A stretch of 64,000 bases of DNA, from assembly GCA_947044405.1 (NCBI GenBank), contig CAMRHE010000330.1, positions 496,001 to 560,000 on the forward strand, given 5' to 3'. This DNA is from Leptodactylus fallax. Lineage: Eukaryota > Chordata > Amphibia > Anura > Leptodactylidae. This document shows positions 56,161 to 64,000 of the stretch, piece after piece; positions within the stretch are counted from its first letter, which is position 1, and every line of letters begins with the position of its first letter. A program made the translations under genes and the position numbers. The notes beneath the pieces were generated by a model. That model did no database searches. It was not told where the DNA came from and was given only the letters and a program-made list of their open reading frames with translations.

Positions 56161-56400
56161 AGGAGGGAGGGGCTCTCAGTCATGCACACATATAGACAGT
56201 GCACCTTAAAGACGCAGTGCCATGCACTCAGTGTGCCGTCAGAGCAGCGCTCTGTGCCCCCCTGCTGCAGGCTGGCTCACTGCATGCCCTGCTGCTGCTG
56301 CATCACTCACACCATATGTGCAGCTCTCCATTGGTGCTGCTCCCACGTGGATAGGCAGTCATGTGACCCAGATTTGACATCACGAGTGTAAAACAAGTGG
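56060..56400 (-). promoter_or_regulatory. Putative dip2c promoter
   Basis: Read on the minus strand, a CCAAT box (56334-56330), an E-box CACGTG (56344-56349), a second ATGTGAC-type site (about 56361-56367) and a perfect octamer ATGCAAAT (56079-56072) lie in GC-rich DNA upstream of the exon. There is no clear TATA box, as expected for a dispersed CpG-type promoter. Motif presence only; function is inferred. Confidence 0.45.
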
Positions 56401-56638
56401 AAATGTCAGATTTAATCTCCTTGATGGTGCTCAGGCTGGATTCACACGCAGCGTTTTTAATTGGCGTTTATTTATTTATTTGGCAGCCAGATCATAGTGA
56501 GACATACAATACAAAGCATCTTGGTTTGCAACAGGCATGGACACTGACAGCTGAGGACACCTGTGCTTTAACAGTTATAGTCCCCATGTATCTCAGCATA
56601 AAGCATGGCCGTATATATCTCTGACAATCCACCAGTAA

Positions 56639-57033
56639 GGCTAGGGCATTGCAGCAATGGTATTAAAATGTGATGTGATGTCGCACAGCACAATTTTGCT
56701 GTGACATTCATGCGTCTGCGATTGATTTTTATATAAATACTTTAAAGATTGAAATGAACACAGCTGCACAAATACATGAAAAAAATTATAATAATCTGGA
56801 CAGTATGCAAAATGAAAGCAATTGTAGTCACCTGCAACACTACTGATGTCTATGGCAGAGACTGTGACATGTGACATTAAGTACAGCAAAGTTGGATTTT
56901 GTGTGACTGTCACATCGCAGCCTCAACATGTTGCGTGTCATATGCGACACCTTAGAAAAACATTGACTTTTTTGTCGGTCGTCTTTAGAGAGATTTTAAG
57001 TTGCACGATGAATGTCACCATGTAGCCCAGGCC
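56639..57033. mobile_element. Foldback MITE (GGCTAGGGC) with TAA duplication
   Basis: TAA at 56636-56638 and 57034-57036 surround GGCTAGGGCATTGCAGC and TGTAGCCCAGGCC. Internal blocks AAATGTGATGTGATGTCGC and TGACATGTGACATT / GTGACTGTCACATCGCA suggest further pairing. Related to 12638-12885. Confidence 0.6.
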
Positions 57034-57039
57034 TAATAG

Positions 57040-58205
57040 TTATCCATGAAGTTCATCAGCTTAGGCTTTTACCTGCAATCTAATAGACAGTAAAAAGCTT
57101 CTCTTGGGCTGCAGTCACATCACGTTTTGTTTACATGCGTTTAGCAGATCAATGTTAAAAAAAAAAAAAAAAAAAAAAGTGGCATAAATAGTGATGAATT
57201 TGCACCTGTATACTTTGAGAAAAGTGACACAAAAATTCCACTTGGGATTATTTCAAGGGGTTCTCCAAGAGAATTTTCATTTCTATAGGTGTTGCAATTA
57301 AGATCTGTTTTGTGTTTTTTTTTGGTTTTTTTTAAAAATGTACTCACCCCTTCCCATTCCTAGCAGAGGCACTGAGTGTTTTTCTTCCCCTATTATAGAG
57401 GAAAGCGCTTGCGATTCCACTGTTAAAAATAACGTGCTTTGTTTTTCAAAAACTCATGTGTTTTTGAAAATGCAGGTTTTCTGCAGCTCTTGATGTGAAA
57501 AATAAAAAAAATTTCTACACACCTCTTTTGGTCCTCCACGTGGTGTTGAGCACTCTCCTGGTGACATCATGTGCCTGGGGTCAACGCTGAGGACTTTGAT
57601 TGGACCACAGCAATGACATGGACACACCAAGCATCATGACGTCCTGACCTTAGTGGTGACCCTGGATGTATGACATCACCAAGCTTACTGAGAGCTCCTT
57701 GTGGACGCCACAAGGAGGCCCAAAAGAGGTGAGGGAAGGTGGGAATACATTATATTTTATTTTTTATACCTCCCCTGTGCCTCCACCTATTATTCTCTGG
57801 GGTCTGAAGAGAGTCCCCAGAATATATAATAAATTCACTTCTAGTTCTATCCATACCGAAACACATCAGGGACCTGAGCCACCTGAACCCGAAACGAATC
57901 TTGGGAGATTTGCCCGCCTCTAATACTCACCTCTCGGCCAGGGATCCAGCAGAGTCTTCATTTGGTTCCTTGGTGTTCCTGACCCCTTTAAGCATGGCCA
58001 CCATTCTTTGTAATGCAGTTACTACAGAAAAGTGTCGTCATTGCACTGGTAAATACACCACCATGTCCCTTAGCAATTGTGGCATACACAGATATCATGC
58101 ACAGGTATCAGAGGACCCAGGATGTGCCAAGAAAACCTTCCCCACACCTTTATTCCACCTCCACTAGCCTGAACTGGCAGCACCTGACAGGAAGGGTTAA
58201 TTGAT
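57040..58205. other. Upstream flank; weak repeats only
   Basis: A runs at 57156-57178. 57520-57900 has the GTGATGTCA / GGTCTGAAGAGAGTCCCCAGA style of the element at 25820-26284 but no clear ends. No gene is recognised. Confidence 0.35.
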
Positions 58206-58207
58206 TC

Positions 58208-58450
58208 ATGTTTGATTCAAATCTGCATTGGAGTGTCTGTCCAACGCAGAGACCGCTGAAAATCAGTGGAGAAAAAAAATCCTGCATGGAGGACTTTTTT
58301 CTTTGCTGCTTTCAGTTCCAAAACAGAAGACCCCATTATAGTCAATGGGGTCCGCAATCTTTCTTTCCTAACAGCTGCTTTAGTGGTCTGGTTTTCCATT
58401 GTTCAGGCCCCTCTACGGACCCAAACGACAGTGCAAGTGTGAATCTAGCG
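58208..58450. mobile_element. MITE family A copy
   Basis: TTGATTCAAATCTGCATTGG at the left and GCAAGTGTGAATCTAGCG at the right. The body has gaccccattatagtcaatgggg (in two parts) and gtggtctggttttccattg, shared with 53364-53598. Confidence 0.65.
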
Positions 58451-58451
58451 T

Positions 58452-58680
58452 CAGGTCCTGTGCACACGACCGAGTGTGCCATCCAAGCAGTCTACAATGC
58501 TGTGTTCTGATCCAATAATTATACAGCAGGTCCTTTCCAGCTCAGTGATATTGGAACAGAAACCCCCCCATTGATTACAAACGGATGACACTCGAATGTT
58601 ATCATCCAAGTGCGTTCTGATATAAAATATCGAGCCCTTCCCCCCCGGCCTGCAAACTCAGTTGTGTGCATGAGGCCTTA
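58452..58680. mobile_element. MITE family B copy
   Basis: Left AGGTCCTGTGCACACGACCG and right CTCAGTTGTGTGCATGAGGCC are inverted. It follows family A directly, as another side-by-side pair. Confidence 0.7.
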
Positions 58681-58992
58681 GCCCGGTCTGACCAGTTGTC
58701 CGCTTAGTCCACGCTTGCTCCACTTTTTGTACCAGAAAGCAAAAATTGCTAACTTCTCAGTTAAAAAATATGTTCATAGATCAAAATCTCCTTTTTTACT
58801 TAAATGCCATGACTACTCAAGAGGCAATATTGTGCCATATTTATAACCCAATTAAACTAGTTAGTACAGAGGAATACATGTACATCCCATTACCCAGTTT
58901 CATCTGTCTATCTTTCTATGCACCCGCAATAGTTTGGCAAGTGACTGCATCCATGTGCTCCAAAACATGGCAGCAATCAGGGTGTACCTCTC

Positions 58993-59039
58993 CAGATACA
59001 GTATATATATATATCTCCAGATATATATACTGTACGTAT

Positions 59040-59070
<31 letters not shown>

Positions 59071-59090
59071 TATATATATACACACATAAT
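58993..59090. repeat. AT-rich microsatellite with palindromes
   Basis: TACAGTATATATATATATC with its mirror GATATATATACTGTA, then GTGTGTATATATATATATT and a further TA run. Confidence 0.85.
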
Positions 59091-59704
59091 TATAGTACGT
59101 ATGTGTATGGGTGCATGGAATCTGGGATAATGTATTTGTGTACATGTATCTGTGTCTGTATGTGTAACCCTACCCATATATAGCTTTCTTTCTTCACTCG
59201 GCAGATTGTAATGTGGGACAACTAGTGTGATATTTGCCCTGTGAGTGACAATGTCTACAAGTAGGCTTGTTGTGAAAAAACACATGGGGCAGTTGTCCCT
59301 TGATCCACTGCCTTTTGTGGCGACAGCTGGCCCTCAGATATTGTTGGTTGTTCTTTCCATACAAGAAGGAATTAGTTTTTGCACAACAAAATAAAAAGGA
59401 TATAGTAAAACAGATACAGGTTATTAAACAGTTCTTGGTGGGTCTTGGATCTGATACTTTTGGATTCCTCCTGATCTTGATTGATAGTAAAGTCTTAGAA
59501 GCTGGCTATAGATATTCAATATTTATAGGCTGATAGACCTTTCAGGCAGATTTGGACTGGCCAGTGGACCCCTGAGCGAGTGTGAGGCCTCTGCCCCCCA
59601 TGCCTTGCATGAGGGGTGCACAGCCTAGAACAGTTAGGCAGTGTACAACTTCTCCCGCGCTGAAACTCTTCGGTACAACTAAGTTATGCCACTACATTAA
59701 AGCT

Positions 59705-60030
59705 AAGGCCCCATGTTGCAAAAATGCCACAATTTGGCTGCGGTGTTTTACATTACCTGCAAAGTGAATGAGATTCTGGCTAATCCCATCCACACATTGC
59801 AGAAAAAAATCTGCAGCGGAAATGCTGCAATTTCAAAAACCGTTGCATTTTTGTAAATCGCTGCATGTCAATTATACCTACGGAAACGCTGGCGTTTTCT
59901 ATATAAACATAATAGGGGCAAAATTTCTGCAGAGGAAAACTTTGCAGACTTTCTGTGAAAAGTGCTGCAGAAAAAAAAATGTGATGCATTTCTTCCGTGT
60001 TTTTTTTTTTTCCGCAGCACTTTGTAGCTG
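59705..60030. mobile_element. Foldback MITE (AAGGCCCCATGTTGC)
   Basis: Left AAGGCCCCATGTTGCAAAAA and several TCTGCAG/CTGCAGA and AAACGC/GCGTTT pairs match the style of 14767-14997. The right end is worn. Confidence 0.55.
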
Positions 60031-60049
60031 CGGCTCAATACGTGGATCC

Positions 60050-61340
60050 TCAACCTAAGGATTCATTTAGTGATAAAGCAGAAAAAGCCAGAACACTGAC
60101 TGCACGATGACCTGCATGTATATGACACATCCTAAATGTCCAACATAGTACAACTACAACACAACACATGATATAACCTAGCCAATAAATCCTACTACGC
60201 CAACTTGTGGCACACTAGCTCTCTAGCACTGCGCTCTCTTACATTCCAAGATACAGTCGGGACCGGGGTTTAATCCCAAGTCAACTGTTCAAGGTGTGTG
60301 TCCGCACAACCTTACACAATCACTAATCATCTTGAGGTCTTATAGAGGTGTGGGCTGCTGACCGGCACCTTTTGTGCCATTTTTGTGCAAATTGTAGCAT
60401 CACTCAAAAATAATCCAACTTTTGTCATTACATTTTCTCCTGACATCAGTTGTCATCAGACCCTATAGACATTAGATCATCAGAGGATCCAGTTGATCCC
60501 CCATGTAATATCTATGATGAGCTTTAGCTTGTGAAAACAAGGATAGGTGACCATAAGTTATATTGGTGATGCTTCGTCTTTGTAACCACTTTACATATAG
60601 ATTCATAAATAGAAGTTCCCTGTATAATATTATCACAAATTCTGCTTAGGAAAAAATCTAATATATTCTTTACGATGGCTCAGTTTAGTTGTGGTGAAGG
60701 TGAAAGTCGGAGTATCCTAATATAAGCATTGCACAAAGTTCCTTTGGTTTCAATCAATAGTTCCTGCCTCTGTGAGTCCTCTGATTCATGGCTATATGCT
60801 GTTCCTTTGCCTCACACCACCATCTGCTGCTGACTATTGACACCTTTAGCATGAGATCTATTTGCTTTTCCTGTCTTCATGAAGAGTGTTGCCTGAAAGA
60901 CCTAATTCTGTCATGAAAGGATTGGATGGTAATTCCTACTGAGATAATTAAACATCCCAGGTCTCAAAAATGTACTTTTCTGTTTCATTTATTCATACTG
61001 TTCTGAAGCAGTAAGGCGGACGGACTATAGACATATGACAGCGCGGTACCATTGAGAAAGAAATTCATTCACTGAGATCAGTACAGATGTTTATAGCAGT
61101 CGGGATTTCCAGGACTTATTAAAGGGATACTGGTAAAATAAAAAAGATAGACAAAAAGACACCACTTTCTATGTGAATTCTCACCAGTAATCATGATGGA
61201 TATCAGGCAGGATATGTATCAGAATACAACATACTATGCTATTTACATAGTGCACCTTGATATTAGTAAGGTACTTTCCTACTGCCACCTCCTGCTCAAG
61301 AACATTCAATGAATCCACCATTTCCTCACCTCTAAAACTG
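60050..61340. other. No recognised gene
   Basis: AT-rich, unique-looking flank. Nothing supported. Confidence 0.3.
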
Positions 61341-61589
61341 CAAAAAAAAAAAAAAAAAAGCTAGTCCACGTCTCATCATCTCCTTCTTAGACTACTGTAA
61401 CAGCCTTCTTGCTACCATAACCCTTAGATTCTGCAGGATCTAAGGAGTTAAAACCTGCGATTGTACTGCGGGTACTGGAGTAGAGTATTAGCAGTCAGTT
61501 ACAACTAACAACCACTCTGGAAGCCACCCACTCACACACTGAGCAGGCGACAGGCACAGGACGTAATAGTCAGTCCATTTACCTTAAGG

Positions 61590-62591
61590 CAGGGGTGTCC
61601 AAACTTTTTCCAAGGGGGGCCAGATATGGTAAGGAAAAATGTGTGGGGGCCGACCATTCAGCCTGACATTATTTTAACCATTAAGAAGGACCTTTCACGT
61701 CCTTATAGATGTGTTGTACTATATACCGCTAGAAAGCCAACAGTGCGCTGAATTCAGCAAACTTTTGACTTTCTAGCGGTATATCACACCGCAAATCTAT
61801 GAAGACATGAACGGTCCTCTTTAACATTAAATGCAAATTAACTATTTTATGAATTTTTTTTTTTTTTTATTGCAAATGGTATACTTTTAATTTCTTCACA
61901 CAGAGTTAAAAAATTAGCTCCCATCACTGCCCCCACACAATATGATGGCCCCATCACTGGTCCCCATGCATACAGTATGGGGAACCAGTGAAGAGGCCAC
62001 TGTATGGCCCACACTGTGGCCCCTTCACTGGTCCCCCCTATAGCAGTATTAGGTCATTACTCTCCTTTCTGCTCCCCGCTCAGTCTCCCTACCCCGGGCG
62101 CACTGTTGAGACATCATGTGTGTCCAGAGCAGGAAGAAGCGGGAGGCACCAGAGAGTAGACAGGTAAGTATTGGTACTTAGCTTGTAAGCCACAGACCTC
62201 AATGTGGCCTGTGGCCTATAAGCTCTACCAGTAGCAGAACCGGGTCAGCGGTGCCACTTCTTCCCGGTTCTGCCGATCTGTTTTTAACAACCGGATCGGC
62301 AGAACTGGGGTGGACCAGGCTGCATTCAGTTACCGAGCCCCGCTTCTGAACGCAGCCTCCTCTTACCTTTTCAGCCTTCAATGGGATCGCAATGACATAA
62401 TGTGTGGCACATGTGGGCTTGGTGCCTGAAGAGGGAAGAGGAGGCTGTGAGCAGGAGTGGGGATAGGTAAGTTAATAGGGGCCGTTACCAGACCCCCCAC
62501 TACCTTTTAAAAAAACAGTGGGGATCCAGTAGGGTCCCCTGAAGGCAACAGTGCTGGCGGGCCAGGTGAAATTTGACTTTGGACATGCCTG
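61590..62591. mobile_element. 1.0-kb hAT-type element with 8-bp duplication CCTTAAGG
   Basis: Left end CAGGGGTGTCCAAACTTTTT and right end, inverted, CAGGCATGTCCAAAGTCAAA. The exact palindromic octamer CCTTAAGG lies at 61582-61589 and 62592-62599. No transposase frame is present. It contains a nested TTAA MITE at 61685-61820. Confidence 0.92.
61685..61820. mobile_element. TTAA-flanked foldback MITE nested in the hAT element
   Basis: TTAA at 61681-61684 and 61821-61824. GAAGGACCTTTCACGTCC and GAACGGTCCTCT pair. An inner stem ATACCGCTAGAAAG / CTTTCTAGCGGTAT is perfect. Confidence 0.85.
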
Positions 62592-62960
62592 CCTTAAGGC
62601 ATTGGCGGCTAGGGCGTACTCTTATGTCCTGTGTCGTTTAGGGGTTAATACATGAGACTGTCCCTCATGATCACAATCTTTAAGAGGACTCTGAAGACTC
62701 ATCTATTCAGGAGAGCCTACAACCTTCAATAACCCTGCTGGTACCTCACCATGCTGGTACCTCCCCTTACCTACTATCTGTATCAGTATTCCCTCATAGA
62801 TGGCAAACCCTTGAGTACAATGTACAGCACCGTGGAATTAATAATAACGATAGGTTCAAATAACAAAGTGTCAGATAAAATGTTCTATTTAGAGAACTTT
62901 CTCATCCAGAAAAATAATGAAGCCATAACAGATACCTAATGGACCCCAAAATAGGTTTCA

Positions 62961-63146
62961 ATGTTTTTTTTATTAAGGTTTTCAAAAAGTACAAAGCCTA
63001 GAGAGGCAACATATTAACAGGACCAACAAGACCACAGAATCCAAGGTGTCATACACACTACAAAAACAGTGATGCAATATATATGACAAAAGAGAAAAAA
63101 TGAGTATACAAAAGAGTGTACACCCAATAAAGATATATAGGTATAT
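62961..63146 (-). mobile_element. Possible LINE 3' end, minus strand
   Basis: On the minus strand the sequence ends GAAAACCTTAATAAAAAAAA, like the 3' end of an L1/Tx1-type LINE with a short A tail. There is no coding sequence to confirm it. Confidence 0.35.
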
Positions 63147-63147
63147 A

Positions 63148-64000
<853 letters not shown>

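Larger units (their letters stand above)
61345..62850 (+). pseudogene. CR1/L2/Rex-like LINE remnant, split by later insertions
   Basis: 61358-61420 translates to ASPRLIISFLDYCNSLLAT, matching the S-x-LDYCNSLL signature near the end of the reverse transcriptase region of this LINE group. 62681-62731 translates to FKRTLKTHLFRRAYNLQ then stop, the usual C-terminus (LKTHLF). The two pieces are in the right order on the same strand, with the hAT element and other DNA between them. No complete domain survives. Confidence 0.6.

Noticed and set aside
55259..56195. Several open frames of 70-100 residues on both strands around the dip2c exon
   Set aside because: They reflect high GC content. Only the 28-codon minus-strand frame ending at a splice donor matches a known family.

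Overview
The window looks like vertebrate genomic DNA, most likely from a frog. It is AT-rich and intron-like, with no operons and no long host open reading frame. It is packed with tRNA-derived SINEs, Tc1-like transposons, hAT-type MITEs and many short foldback (inverted-repeat) elements of kinds I associate with anuran genomes. The organism call is inference from repeat content and one recognisable host exon, not from any search.

One host gene is recognised. On the minus strand, 55748-55832 encodes the first 28 codons plus one base of a DIP2 (disco-interacting protein 2) family protein, closest in my memory to DIP2C. It has a strong start context and a GT splice donor at its 3' side. A GC-rich leader and promoter-like region follow, with CCAAT, octamer and E-box motifs (about 55833-56400). 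I found no second DIP2 exon, so positions 1-55747 are most simply read as the first intron of this gene, and positions above about 56400 as upstream flank. A second exon-like segment on the minus strand (33443-33571: ATG, 43 open codons, consensus splice donor) lies inside that intron. It is a candidate alternative first exon or an exon of an unrecognised gene.

Mobile elements, left to right: the 3' part of an L1/Tx1-type LINE with one in-frame stop and one frameshift (1-2604); a decayed IS630/Tc1-superfamily transposase with an internal 246-bp tandem duplication (about 7260-8500); tRNA-derived SINEs (9395-9545, 16173-16408, 42319-42415); a complete Tc1-like element with an open transposase and almost identical terminal repeats (21446-23058); hAT-type MITEs with exact 8-bp target duplications (25820-26284, 41508-41642, 61590-62591); an old CR1/L2/Rex-like LINE remnant split by one of these (61345-62850); and an internally deleted Tc1 element running off the right edge (63148-64000). 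Between them lie two broad groups of foldback MITEs: one flanked by TTAA (piggyBac-type target) and one flanked by TAA/TTA or TA.

Tandem repeats include a 13-unit 43/44-bp minisatellite (20447-21017), smaller minisatellites at 17698-17866 and 48437-48557, and several microsatellites. Segments lacking recognisable repeats (for example 15400-16020, 35040-35640 and 47150-47600) are listed as candidate conserved noncoding DNA. No CRISPR array, rRNA gene or intact tRNA gene was seen.
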